Below, piece after piece: positions 26,006-35,786 of a DNA stretch of 64,000 nucleotides (position 1 is its first letter; every line of letters starts with the position of its first letter). A model generated the notes under the pieces. The model did no database searches and was not told the origin of the DNA. It was given only the letters and a program-made list of their open reading frames with translations. The DNA comes from SMYC01 sp965197495 (GTDB lineage Bacteria; Acidobacteriota; Vicinamibacteria; Marinacidobacterales; SMYC01). The translations under genes were made by a program, and so were the position numbers. The stretch is from positions 1,674,001 to 1,738,000 of the forward strand of contig OZ240210.1 of NCBI GenBank assembly GCA_965197495.1, written 5' to 3'.

Positions 26006-27235
26006 ATGACGGAGGCCCGAGGCGTCACGAACTACGACGAGTCCCACGTTCCCCACTACGACTTGCCGGATCCACTCGTGCTGATGGGCGGCACACGCGT
26101 CGAGGATGCCGCAACTTGGCGGTCTCGACGACGCCCCGAGATTCTCGGGCTCTTCGAAGAGCATGTCTATGGTCGCACGCCGTCTCGCCTTCTTGGGGCC
26201 CGCTACGTCGAAACGGGTTCGGATGACAACGCGCTGCGGGGGACGGCGACGCGCAAGGAAGTCACCGTCTTCTTCACCGATCGCGACGATGGGCGCGCAT
26301 GAATCTTCTTACTTACATTCCGAACGCGCGCACCCGGCCCGTCCCCGCCTTTCTCGGTTTGAACTTCTACAACGGCAACGCGTCGATCCATCCCGACCCG
26401 GACATCACCCTTCCGATCAGATGGATGCGGGCCGGCGACGAGTTTGGTGTCGTCGATCATCGAGCGACCAAGGCGACGCGCGGTGTGCGCGCGCATCGTT
26501 GGCCCGTCGAGCGGATCGTCGAGCGCGGCTATGCCCTCGCGGTGATCTATTACGGCGATCTCGATCCGGATTTCGACGACGGGTTTGCGAACGGCGTGCA
26601 ACCTCTGTTTTACGAGCAAGGCCAATCGAGACCCGCTCCGGATGAGTGGGGGAGTATCGGTGCCTGGGCCTGGGGCCTTTCGCGCGCGCTCGATTACTTC
26701 CAAAGCGAGCCTGAAATCGACCCCGAACGCGTGGCGGTAATCGGTCACTCACGGCTCGGAAAAGGCCGCCCTTTGGGCGGGAGCCCAGGATGAGCGCTTC
26801 GCGCTCGTGGTGTCGAACGAGTCCGGCTGCGGCGGGGCCGCGCTTTCGCGACGGCGCTACGGCGAGACCATCGAGGACATCAACGATCGTTTTCCGCATT
26901 GGTTTTGTACGAACTTCAAGCGATATAACGGGCGCGAGGACATGCTCCCAGTCGATCAACACATGCTCATGGCGCTCATAGCACCTCGCCCCGTCTATAT
27001 CGCGAGCGCGGAAGAAGACAGGTGGGCCGATCCGCGCGGCGAGTTTCTGTCCGCGCGGCATGCGAGCGCGGTCTACGAGCTTCTTGGTACGGGTGGGCTG
27101 GCCGCCACCGAGATGCCGGGCGTCGAAAAACCCGTTTCGAGCACTATCGGGTACCACATGCGTCGCGGCGGCCACGACGTGACCGCCTACGACTGGGAGC
27201 GCTTCCTCGACTTCGCCGACCGCCACCTACGCTAG
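25997..27235 (+). pseudogene. CE15-like glucuronoyl esterase / acetylxylan-esterase-like hydrolase, two frameshifts
   Basis: Three frames together give a CE15 carbohydrate esterase, which cleaves lignin-glucuronoxylan esters: PDPLVLMGG and RRPEILGLFEEHVYGRTP (frame 1), then after a shift near 26290 VPAFLGLNFYNGN and the nucleophile elbow VIGHSRLGK, then after a shift near 26770 SNESGCGGAALSRR, IAPRPVYIASAEEDRWADP and the catalytic-His region YHMRRGGHDVTAYDW. The normal N-terminal signal peptide is missing, and the gene starts abruptly next to the membrane-protein fragment. Active-site residues survive, so decay is recent, or the indels are assembly errors. Confidence 0.8.
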
Positions 27236-27271
27236 CGAGCATTGATTAGAGATTAGGGCCGTCAAATGATG

Positions 27272-28732
27272 TCAAATGCCGAAAAGCGGCCGCGCCAACT
27301 GAAGCGTCAAGATACTGATCAAAATCACGCCGATGATGTTCACGCCGATGCCGGCTTTCACGAGCTGGGGTATGGTGAAATAGCCCGTCCCGAAGACGAT
27401 GGCGTTGGGCGGTGTCGCGGCCGGCAGCATGAAAGCGCACGACGCGGCGACCGTGGCCGGGATCGCGAGCACTAGCGGCGAGAGCCCCATCGTCGTTGCG
27501 GTTGCGGCGAGGATGGGGACGGACATCGCCGTCGACGCGACGTTCGAGGCGAACTCCGTGAGGGTGACGATCAGTAACACGACGATCACGATGAAGACGG
27601 GGAGCGGTAGCTCGGCGAAGAACTGAAGCTGCCCGCCGACCCAGGTCGACAGGCCGTTGCGCTCGAACCCCGCGGCGAGCGAAAAGCCGCCGCCGAACAA
27701 AAGCAGCACGTCCCAAGGCAGGCGCGAGGCCCACTGCCAGTTCAAAAGCTTCTCGCCGTTTCCGGCCGGAGTGAGGAAGAGCACGACGGTCGCGGCCATC
27801 GCGATCGTCGAGTCCGAGACGAGATTTCCCGTTGGGATTGCGGCCGTCCAGTATGGGCGAAGTGTCCACGCCGCGGCGGTGAGTCCGAAGACGATCGCCA
27901 GCCGCTTTTCTGGAATCGTCATGGCCCCGAGCTTGTCGAGCTCCGCCTCGATGCGGGCCGCGCCGCCGGGAAGCGACTGGATACGGATCGGGAGCGCCAC
28001 CCGTGTGAGCCACAACCACGTCAAGGGCAGAAACAAGAGCACGAAGGGGATTCCGAAGCCGAGCCATCTGAGAAACGAAATCTCGATCCCGCGGGTCTGC
28101 GCCATGGTTCCCGCGAGGAAGACGTTCGGCGGCGTGCCGATAATCGTCGCGACGCCTCCGATGGAAGCGCCATAGGCGATGCCGAGCATGAGGTTCGCGC
28201 CAAAGTGGAAATGGCCCGGCCGGGTGTCGATAGCCGCACCTTCTTTTTCGAACGCTTCCACCGCTTGTTGGATGACGGCGAGGCCGATGGGCATCATCAT
28301 CGCGGTCGTCGCCGTGTTCGAGACCCACATGGACACGAAACCCGAGGCGCACATGAAGCCCAGCACGATGCGCGATGGCGACGTGCCGATGCGATGCACG
28401 ATGGTGAGCGCCATGCGGCGATGGAGGCTCCATCGCTGCATGGCTTGCGCGAGCATGAAGCCGCCGAGAAAGAGATAAACGAGGTGGTTCGCGTAAGGCG
28501 CCGCTGACTCGGACGCCGTGCCGAGCCCGAGAAAAGGGAAGAGCGCGAGCGGCAGAAGCGACGTCGCGGCGAGCGGAATGGCTTCGGTGACCCACCAGGT
28601 GGCCATGAGCGCCGCTACCGCCATCATGCGTTGCACTGTCGGTGGGATCCCCGACGGCGCGAGCGCGAGAGCGAGGAAGAGCGCCGGTCCGAGAACAAGG
28701 CCGACGCCCTCGCGGGTGAGCTTTTTACTCAC
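27272..28732 (-). CDS. DASS-family (SLC13) sodium/dicarboxylate or sulfate symporter
   Basis: A 486-residue transporter with about 11-12 hydrophobic helices. It carries the two SNT signature repeats that bind sodium and substrate: MWVSNTATTAMMMPIG (about residue 145) and FASNVASTAMSVPI (about 385). DASS carriers import succinate, malate, citrate or sulfate with sodium. The start overlaps the end of the upstream PIG-L gene by 8 bp, so the two are co-transcribed and possibly coupled: a product of the hydrolase could be the cargo, but this is inference. Confidence 0.9.
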   Translation of the reverse strand: MSKKLTREGVGLVLGPALFLALALAPSGIPPTVQRMMAVAALMATWWVTEAIPLAATSLLPLALFPFLGLGTASESAAPYANHLVYLFLGGFMLAQAMQRWSLHRRMALTIVHRIGTSPSRIVLGFMCASGFVSMWVSNTATTAMMMPIGLAVIQQAVEAFEKEGAAIDTRPGHFHFGANLMLGIAYGASIGGVATIIGTPPNVFLAGTMAQTRGIEISFLRWLGFGIPFVLLFLPLTWLWLTRVALPIRIQSLPGGAARIEAELDKLGAMTIPEKRLAIVFGLTAAAWTLRPYWTAAIPTGNLVSDSTIAMAATVVLFLTPAGNGEKLLNWQWASRLPWDVLLLFGGGFSLAAGFERNGLSTWVGGQLQFFAELPLPVFIVIVVLLIVTLTEFASNVASTAMSVPILAATATTMGLSPLVLAIPATVAASCAFMLPAATPPNAIVFGTGYFTIPQLVKAGIGVNIIGVILISILTLQLARPLFGI

Positions 28733-31421
28733 CCGTGCCGACGCCAGCTTTCGGTAGGCTCAGCAAGTTTGCGAAGAGCCGATAGGCCGAAGGGACACCT
28801 GCTGGAAGCTGCCGAAAAAAGCCGAGCCCGATATAAATCCAACGTCCCTTCCCGTACTTCGCTTCGACGAGCATCCCCGTCTTGACGCCTTCGTTGTACT
28901 CCCACGGATCTTCCGATGCGAGCAGCTCCGTGTAGCGTGGATCGCCTTCGGGGTCGAGGAAGTAGAGCCCGCGCTCCTGAACCCAGCCGCCCCAATCGTC
29001 TGCGGTGATTTTGTTGGGAGCGTTGAAGGCCGGGTGGTCGGGCACGAGGATGTCGATGGGCGCTTCCTCCACAGTGACGCGGTTGCGGCTGACTTTCTTC
29101 GGATAGGGTCCCCACTGAGCGCGGTTGAACTCGAACTTGTTGTACTGAACGAGAAGGGTCCCGCCGCCCGACACGTAGTCGAGCAGCCGATGGTTGTAGG
29201 AGCGCAGGTCCTCCCGGCTCAGGTAAGCGCGGATGCCTGTCATGATGACGTCATATTGCGATAGGTCACCCTCGGCGAGGTCCTCGGTCGTCAGCAATGC
29301 GAGCTTCGCCCCGAGCTGCCGAATGGCGGTCGGGATCTCGTCGCCGACGCCCATTACGTAGCCCACCGAGACGGGGGCGATCGCGAGGTCGAGCGCTTGC
29401 ACCGTAGCTTCGGCCGGATGGTAGAGATAGCGCGTTTGGATGTGATCGTAAGCGATCGTCTGGACACCTTCACGAAACGCTTCGCCGTTCAGTTGTGCTG
29501 TTGCTTTGACGCGATAAGTGCCGCTCGCGACGCCCTCGGGGGGCGTGATGCGAAAGCGTATCGACACGGCTTCGTTCTCGCGCTCGAAGCCGAGCGCTGC
29601 TTCGACTGGCTCGACGGTCCAACCCGAGGGAACGTCGAGAGACAATGTGCCTTCGGTGGGCTCCGTGCCTTTGTAGAGGGCGTTTACCGAAATGGGCCGC
29701 GTCTTGTCGTCGGCGCTCGTCGGGAAAACGATGACGCCCGGTGATAGCGTGACGGAGACGAGCGGCAAGACCGAGACCTGTTTCTGCTTTTCGCCGCCGA
29801 CCCACGGACCGGGATAGCGATACTGGACGGGGCGCTCCACGCTGAATGCGGTCGTTCCCGAGCGCAGCGCGATCGTGGCGTGAAGGCTCGGCCGCCGCCA
29901 CGGCAGGCCGAAAAACTCCGGCTCGGTCAGATCGAAGCGGTCGATGGTTTTGTCGTTGCGCGTCCAGTACGGGCGGTCGTAACTCGCGTCCTGTGCTACC
30001 GTGACGCTGTAGCCTGCGTCGAGCGCGTGGTTGTCGGACAGCGTCTCCGGAAAATCGGGAAAGATGTCCTCGCCGTCATCGTTTTTTTCTATCGGCGCGA
30101 CGCTCCATCCCTTCGGCGCCTCGATGTCGATCGACCGAAGCTCGACGGGCTGGGGACTTCGGTTCGTGACGCGGACGTCGACTTTCAGCTTCGAGCCGCG
30201 CGTCACTTCGCCGCGATCGGCCACGGAGTCCAAGCCGATCCCGTGCGCGAGCCCGAGGGCGATCTCGAAGTCTCTTTCTTTCGGTGCGAGACGGTGCTCG
30301 AGCTCGTAACGCGCGGTCTCCGAGAGGCCGCTCCCGGCGACCCCGGCGCGCAGCTTGCGCACGGCCTCGAGTCCTCGCCGCAAAGCCGGGACCGTCTTCC
30401 ACGGCGCGGTGGCATCGAAAGCATTGTTCGCCGCGTCGACCTCCTTTTGGATGGCGTGCAAGCCGAGGCCGACGAACTCTGCGTCTTCACCTTCGCCGGC
30501 CACGAAAGCTTCGAGGCGGGTGAGTCCGGTCTCGATGCCGTCGAAGAGGTCCGTCTCGTCGGAAGCCACATCGATCACATGGTCTTCGAGCCGCCAAACC
30601 GATTGTCGCGAGCCCGGGAAGGTGCGCAGCTGACCCATGCCCTGGCATCTGTGGTTCGAGCGGCCCTCGAGCCCCATTTGATAATAGGAACGGCCGAGAA
30701 TGGGATCGTAGTGGCCGGTATCGAGTCGCACGAGATGGAGATCTTCCTCGGGCTTCTGCTGCGGGCGCCTTTCACCGACTCCCACACTCGTACGCGAATA
30801 GAGCTTGAGTGGCTGCCATGGTCGAAGCCCGTTCTCGAATTGCTCGGGAAACCGATTCGGATCCGCGGCCGCGCGGAACGCTTCCGCGGTGAGAAGCCCT
30901 GCGGTCTGGTGATGCTGGTGACCGCCCGAGCCGCGAGGGGACTGCATCACGACGACGTCAGGCCGAACCGTGCGGATGATGCGGACGATGTCCTCGAAAA
31001 TCTCGTTTTTGCCCCACTTTTCGAGGGTCTCCTCGACGCTGAACGAATAGCCGAACTCGTAGGCGCGGGTAAAATATTGCTCGACCCCGTCGTAACGGTG
31101 CATCGCCATGAGTTCTTCGGTTCGCAAAATACCGATGGCTTCGAAAAGCTCGGGGCCGATCTCGTTCTGGCCCCCGTCCCCGCGCGTCGCGGTGAGAAGC
31201 GCGGTGCGAAAGCCCCTGCCGCGGCTCAGCATCACGAGGAGGCCGTTATCTTCATCATCAGGGTGCGCCGTCGTATGCAAAAACGTCGCGCCCGCGCCCA
31301 GCTTCCGCAACTGCAACGCGAGCCCGCTAGCGCCGCGGTCCTCGGGAATAGGTTCAAGCTGCGCGAGCGAGAACGTCGCCGTCAGAAGAAGTGCAAGAGC
31401 AATCAAAGAAAGCCTTTTCAT
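28725..31421 (-). CDS. Secreted PIG-L-family deacetylase, large multidomain
   Basis: An 898-residue exported protein (signal LIALALLLTATFSLAQ). The N-terminal LmbE/PIG-L zinc deacetylase domain has TTAHPDDEDNGLL (AHPDDE metal motif, about residue 52) and RGSGGHQHHQTAG (second metal motif, about 165). The family removes acetyl from N-acetylated sugars. It is followed by beta-sandwich regions (NPCBM/alpha-galactosidase-like, about residues 400-650) and a ThuA/glutamine-amidotransferase-like C-terminal region (YDVIMTGIRAYLSREDL). The same architecture occurs in Acidobacteria and Bacteroidetes. It is followed by the DASS symporter gene, with an 8-bp overlap. Confidence 0.88.
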   Translation of the reverse strand: MKRLSLIALALLLTATFSLAQLEPIPEDRGASGLALQLRKLGAGATFLHTTAHPDDEDNGLLVMLSRGRGFRTALLTATRGDGGQNEIGPELFEAIGILRTEELMAMHRYDGVEQYFTRAYEFGYSFSVEETLEKWGKNEIFEDIVRIIRTVRPDVVVMQSPRGSGGHQHHQTAGLLTAEAFRAAADPNRFPEQFENGLRPWQPLKLYSRTSVGVGERRPQQKPEEDLHLVRLDTGHYDPILGRSYYQMGLEGRSNHRCQGMGQLRTFPGSRQSVWRLEDHVIDVASDETDLFDGIETGLTRLEAFVAGEGEDAEFVGLGLHAIQKEVDAANNAFDATAPWKTVPALRRGLEAVRKLRAGVAGSGLSETARYELEHRLAPKERDFEIALGLAHGIGLDSVADRGEVTRGSKLKVDVRVTNRSPQPVELRSIDIEAPKGWSVAPIEKNDDGEDIFPDFPETLSDNHALDAGYSVTVAQDASYDRPYWTRNDKTIDRFDLTEPEFFGLPWRRPSLHATIALRSGTTAFSVERPVQYRYPGPWVGGEKQKQVSVLPLVSVTLSPGVIVFPTSADDKTRPISVNALYKGTEPTEGTLSLDVPSGWTVEPVEAALGFERENEAVSIRFRITPPEGVASGTYRVKATAQLNGEAFREGVQTIAYDHIQTRYLYHPAEATVQALDLAIAPVSVGYVMGVGDEIPTAIRQLGAKLALLTTEDLAEGDLSQYDVIMTGIRAYLSREDLRSYNHRLLDYVSGGGTLLVQYNKFEFNRAQWGPYPKKVSRNRVTVEEAPIDILVPDHPAFNAPNKITADDWGGWVQERGLYFLDPEGDPRYTELLASEDPWEYNEGVKTGMLVEAKYGKGRWIYIGLGFFRQLPAGVPSAYRLFANLLSLPKAGVGTGE

Positions 31422-31506
31422 CAGAGCTCCTCGTCGACCTCGTAAAATCGATACCTTCGAGCAGCATATTGAGCGGCCCGAGAGATGTCAAAACACCGCC
31501 CCGCGA

Positions 31507-31659
31507 ACCGGCTTTGCCGGTCGACGCAAAAAGAAAAGGAGAGGTGGGGATAGGAGGGGATAGGGGGATAGGTGGGATGTCTTGCTTTTCATCCCCACCT
31601 CTCCTCCTATCCCCACCTCCCCTTTTTCTCTTCTTAAAACATCGACCGGCGAAGCCGGT
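31507..31659. repeat. Nested hairpin with G-quadruplex motif, copy 1
   Basis: Outer arms 31507-31524 and 31642-31659 pair at 17 of 18. Inner arms 31534-31557 and 31603-31626 pair at 23 of 24. The inner left arm and loop hold four G-runs (31546-31575, G4-N6-G4-N3-G5-N5-G3), a G-quadruplex motif, and the right arm is the matching C-rich strand. A looser second copy is at 37542-37626. It lies between the PIG-L gene start and the small membrane protein gene, so it might act as a bidirectional barrier or terminator. Confidence 0.7.
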
Positions 31660-31666
31660 GTGTTTT

Positions 31667-31699
31667 CTTTGCGCCTTGCCGCCTTTGCGTTACGCTTTT
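31667..31699 (-). repeat. Reverse-complement copy of the AAAGCGTAACGCAAAGGC repeat
   Basis: Read on the minus strand it gives AAAGCGTAACGCAAAGGC followed by GGCAAGGCGCAAAG, matching the tract at 19382-19425. It lies directly next to the nested hairpin. Confidence 0.55.
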
Positions 31700-31729
31700 A
31701 GAAACAGCGGATACAGTGCGCCGATCCTC

Positions 31730-31735
31730 TATAAT
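31730..31735 (+). promoter_or_regulatory. Putative -10 box for the small protein/SSS operon
   Basis: TATAAT stands 20 bp before ATG 31756. No good -35 match. Confidence 0.35.
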
Positions 31736-31755
31736 GCGCCGCCGAGCGAGGTTTT

Positions 31756-31881
31756 ATGGATAAAGAGCCTGATCTGCCGCCGCCCATCTTCAAGACTTGG
31801 GGGCGCTTCTATGCGGTCGTCATCGCGAATACGCTCGTTACCTATCTGCTGCTCGTTTTGTTCTCAGCTTACGCGCGCTGA
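31756..31881 (+). CDS. Small single-helix membrane protein preceding an SSS symporter
   Basis: A 41-residue protein: a proline-rich hydrophilic start (EPDLPPPIFKTW) and one transmembrane helix (VVIANTLVTYLLLVLFSAY). It ends 6 bp before the symporter ATG. Small one-helix proteins with a PPxFxxWxxxY start are often found upstream of sodium:solute symporters in related bacteria and may be an accessory subunit. Assigned by context and composition only. A ribosome site is weak (GCGAGG about 10 bp upstream). Confidence 0.6.
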   Translation: MDKEPDLPPPIFKTWGRFYAVVIANTLVTYLLLVLFSAYAR

Positions 31882-31887
31882 TCGCTG

Positions 31888-33561
31888 ATGCATCCCATCG
31901 ACTGGCTCGTCGTCGTTACTTACTTTGCGTTCATCGTCTTTGTTGGCTATCGGACGGGACGCGGCAATAAAGGGATCGAAGACTTCTTTCTCGCCAGGCG
32001 TTCGATGCCGTGGTACGCGATCGGGCTTTCGGTCATGGCGACCCAGGCGAGCGCCATCACGCTCGTCGGCACGACCGGTCAGGGATACGTGGACGGCATG
32101 CGCTTCATCCAGATCTATTTCGGCATGCCGCTCGCGATAGTGATCCTTTGCGTCACGCTCGTCCCGTTCTTCTATCGCGCTAAAGTTTTCACGGCCTATG
32201 AATATCTGGAGAAGCGGTTCGACGGGAAGACTCGGAGCCTGACGAGCTTTCTTTTTCTTTTGGGACGAGGTCTTGCGGACGCCGTTGTGATCTATGCGCC
32301 GTCCGTCATACTCGCCATCGTTTTCGGCATCGATGAAAAAGTCATCATCATCGCGATCGGTCTCGGCGCCACAATCTATACAACGCTCGGCGGCATGCGC
32401 GCGGTCATGTGGGTCGAGATGTGGCAGATGTTGATCATCTTTCTCGGGATCTTGTTCTGCCTCGGGTCGGTCATCGTGGGCCTTCCCGACGGAGTCTCGC
32501 TCACGGACGCGATCCAGATCGTGGGCGCGACCGGGCGCGCGGAGACGGTGGACTTCAATCTGGATCCCAACGTCAGGTATACGTTTTGGACCGGCGTCTG
32601 CGGCGGTATATTTCTCATGCTCTCTTATTTCGGGACCGATCAGAGTCAGGTGCAGCGCTATCTCACGGCGCGTTCGCTCACGGAAAGCCGGCTCGCGCTT
32701 TTGTTCAGCGCGCTCGTCAAGATCCCGATGCAGTTCGTCATCCTTCTCACCGGCGCGCTCTTGTTCGTCTTCTATCAATTCGAAAAACCACCGGTCGTGT
32801 TCAACCCCGTTGCGCTCGAGCGGCTCGCCGACGCTCGGGATGTGTCGCAGCTCGAGTCCGATTACGACGAGGCTTTCGAGATCCGCAAAGAGGCCGCGCG
32901 AAATTTCGCCGACGCTCTCGGAGGTATTCGCGAAGACGAGATGCGCAGAAGCTTCCAGAAAGCGGATGCGGAGCTCGGCGGCGTTCGTTCCGAGGTGCTC
33001 GGGCTCATCCGAGAGAGCGAGCCCGGTTTCAGCGACACGAATTACGTGTTCCCGACCTTTGTTCTCACGAAGCTTCCTGTCGGGATCGTCGGGCTCATCC
33101 TCGTCGCGATTTTTGCGGCCGCCATGTCCACCGTGGAGTCTGAGCTCACATCCTTGTCGACAGCGACGGTCGTCGATTTTTATCGGCGCTACGTCCGAAA
33201 AGAAGCGGAAGACAGCCACTTCCTCGCCGTCAGCCGCGTCGCGACCTTGTTCTGGGGAGGCTTCGCGACATTTTGCGCCCTCTATATGGGCCGGCTCGGC
33301 TCTGCCATCGAGGCCGTGAACCGCATCGGATCTAACTTTTACGGCCCCATACTCGGTGTTTTTGTCCTCGCCATCGGGGCGCGGCGGGCGAACGGCCACG
33401 GCGCTTTCGCGGGTGTTCTGCTCGGCATCGTCGCCGTACAACTAACGGCCCAATATTCCGGGATCTCCTATCTTTATTACAACCTCGTCGGGACCGCTGT
33501 TTCAGTCGTTTTTGGCTACCTAATTAGCCTTGTCTTTGCAACGCCTGAGCGGTCTGTATAA
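31888..33561 (+). CDS. Sodium:solute symporter (SSS family)
   Basis: A 557-residue transporter with about 13 helices. Family landmarks are YRTGRGNKGIEDFFLARRSMPW (first loop), SVMATQASAITLVGTTGQGY (helix 1 region with the unwound glycine segment), YEYLEKRFDGKTRSL, and IFAAAMSTVESELTSLSTA (sodium-site helix, SS/T pair). An 85-residue hydrophilic insertion (about 300-375) lies in a loop. The substrate is not predictable. The stop codon overlaps a TATAAT box for the following kinase gene. Confidence 0.9.
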   Translation: MHPIDWLVVVTYFAFIVFVGYRTGRGNKGIEDFFLARRSMPWYAIGLSVMATQASAITLVGTTGQGYVDGMRFIQIYFGMPLAIVILCVTLVPFFYRAKVFTAYEYLEKRFDGKTRSLTSFLFLLGRGLADAVVIYAPSVILAIVFGIDEKVIIIAIGLGATIYTTLGGMRAVMWVEMWQMLIIFLGILFCLGSVIVGLPDGVSLTDAIQIVGATGRAETVDFNLDPNVRYTFWTGVCGGIFLMLSYFGTDQSQVQRYLTARSLTESRLALLFSALVKIPMQFVILLTGALLFVFYQFEKPPVVFNPVALERLADARDVSQLESDYDEAFEIRKEAARNFADALGGIREDEMRRSFQKADAELGGVRSEVLGLIRESEPGFSDTNYVFPTFVLTKLPVGIVGLILVAIFAAAMSTVESELTSLSTATVVDFYRRYVRKEAEDSHFLAVSRVATLFWGGFATFCALYMGRLGSAIEAVNRIGSNFYGPILGVFVLAIGARRANGHGAFAGVLLGIVAVQLTAQYSGISYLYYNLVGTAVSVVFGYLISLVFATPERSV

Positions 33562-33562
33562 T
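33557..33562 (+). promoter_or_regulatory. Putative -10 box overlapping the SSS stop codon
   Basis: TATAAT overlaps the TAA stop. It would start transcription near 33570, upstream of both candidate start codons of the TPR-kinase gene. Confidence 0.35.
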
Positions 33563-33696
33563 GGGAGTACACGAAAAGGCCAGGTCTGATCTTCATCCAG
33601 CCGGCTACTCTGTCCATGTATGTCTTGAGCCAGTTCATTTTTTCCGTCGAGAGTCTCGAGCCCCTCGTTTTTCTGACGACGCTCGTCCTTCTGGGA

Positions 33697-35786
33697 ATGG
33701 CCAAGGGCGGCTCCGGGTGGAAAAAGATGTTCGGCCGCGGCAAGAACGAGCCGAAGAGCCAGGCTTCTAGTACGGCCGCGGGCGATTGGGAGCGGGCCGC
33801 CAAGATCTTCGAAAAAGACGGACGTTATCGTGATGCGGCCAAGCTCTATCGAGGCAAAGGGCAGAACCACGAAGCAGCGCGTCTTCTCGTCCGCGCTGGA
33901 GCGCTTACGGAAGCTGCGTCCATCTTCGAGCGCGTCGGACATTATCAAAAGGCCGCGGAGGTGTGCGCGCAGTCCGGGGACAACAAAAGAGCGGGCGAGA
34001 ACTACCGGCGCTACCTGCAAGACCGGTTCAACACCCTCGCGGATGCGCGTTCACCAGCGGACCATGCGGAGTTCACGAAATATTGCCGGCTTGCGGGGCA
34101 AGCCTTCGAGCGCGCCGGACTTCTCGAGCAAGCCGCGGAAGTGCTCGAGCGTGGCGAGCAGTGGGAGGATGCGGCTGGGTTGTTCCTCAAGCTCAATCGT
34201 CACGTAAAAGCCGCCGATCTCTATGAGCGTGCGGGTGCGGTGGATCACGCCGCCGACGCCTACGCGCAAGCGGGCGACCGTGTGCGCGCCGCGCAAATGC
34301 GAGGCGAGTATCTTTACAAGCAAGACCAGAAAAACGAAGCGGCGGTGCAGTTTCTCCTCGGTGGCGATCCGCTTCGAGCCGCCGAAGTCTACGAAGAAGC
34401 GGGGAATTATCTCGACTCCGCACGCTGCTACGAGCATTGCGGCGCCCACCGTCAGGCCGCCGAGGCCTATGAGCGCGTGGAGCAATTCGATCGCGCGGCG
34501 GAAATGTACGGCCGGAGCCAGGAATATCAAAGAGCCGCGGCGCTCTACGAGAAGGCCGAAGACTGGGGCCAGGCGGTGCGGATGTTCGCCGAGTCGGGCG
34601 AGTATTATCGCGCTGCGAATAGCGCGCGCAAGGCGGGTCTCACCGAGCTCACCATCGACTGCCTCCAGAAGATCGAGCCGAAGAATCCACATTATCAAGA
34701 ATCCCTCGTCCAGCTCGGGCAGAGTTTCATGGAGCGGGATCTGCCGGGCGTCACCGTCGAGAAGCTGAAAAAGGCGCTTCACGATCAGCCGCTCACGGCC
34801 AAGAATCTTGATATCTATTACACGCTCGCGGTCGCTTCTGAACAGATGGGCGGCTACGTGGAAGCTGCGGAGATCTTCAAGCAGATCGTCGCGGAAAACT
34901 ACGGCTATCGGGACGCCGTCGGGCGGCTACAGGAGCTCGAGAAGAAGTCGGCGAAAGGGGCTACCGAGCGGTCACACCATCAAGCTGCCCAAGAAGAGCT
35001 CGGTGGCAAGCGCTACGAGTTCATCGAGAAGCTCGGCGCCGGCGGGATGGGCGTCGTCTATCGCGCCAGAGACACGCGGCTCAATCGCATCGTGGCCTAC
35101 AAGATGCTCATGGAGCAGTTCATGGAGGTCAAAGACGTCCGCGAGCGCTTCTTGCGCGAAGCACAATCGGCCGCGCAGCTCAACCATCCGAATATCGTCA
35201 CCGTGTTTGACGTGGACGTCGATCCGGAGCAGAAGCGGCTCTTCATCGCGATGGAGTTCGTCGCCGGTGAAAGCTATTTCGAGATCCTTCAGCGCGAGAA
35301 GAGACTCTCGATCCAGCAGACCGTTCAGTTCGTCGGAGGCGTTCTCAAAGCGCTCGCCCACGCGCATCGCCACGGCGTTCTCCACCGCGATTCAAGCCTT
35401 CGAACGTGATGCTCTCGAAACAGCACGCCGTCAAGATCATGGATTTCGGCCTCGCCAAGATACTTCGAGACGCGAAAGCGCAGGGAAGTGAGAAGGCGAG
35501 CGGGACGCCGCTTTACATGTCTCCAGAGCAGATTCTCGGTAAGGCACTCGACTTCCGCACGGACATCTACGGCTTTGGAGGGACGGTGTATCACCTCCTT
35601 GCGGGTGAGCCTCCTTTCGTTGATGGCGAAGTGCTCTACCATCACGTGCACACACCCGCCCGTCCGCTGAAAAACTTACGGCCGGACGTTCCGAAGGTGC
35701 TCGCCAACATCGTGATGGCTTGCCTCAAGAAAGAGCCGGCCGGCCGGCCGACCGCCGAGCAAATTCTGAAGATGTTGAAGAAGTAA
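33697..35786 (+). pseudogene. TPR-repeat Ser/Thr protein kinase with a 1-bp frameshift in the catalytic loop
   Basis: About 420 residues of TPR-like helical repeats (alanine- and glutamate-rich, AAKIFEKDGRYRDAAKLYRG type) precede a Hanks kinase: GAGGMGVVYRARD, VAYKMLMEQF and HGVLHRD. Directly after HRD the frame breaks at about 35391. A single missing base (GAT-TCAAG where GATATCAAG is expected) would restore HRDIKPSNVML, and the rest (IMDFGLAK, GTPLYMSPEQI, to LKMLKK) continues to 35786. An upstream ATG at 33616 is in frame, but the ATG at 33697 fits a cytosolic start better. The lesion may be real or an indel error. An ISL3-type element begins directly after the TAA. Confidence 0.8.

Noticed and set aside
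29880..31445. 521-codon plus-strand open frame
   Set aside because: Antisense to the PIG-L deacetylase, which has its metal motifs and signal peptide on the minus strand.
31864..33441. 525-codon minus-strand open frame
   Set aside because: Antisense to the SSS symporter; charged low-complexity translation typical of shadows.
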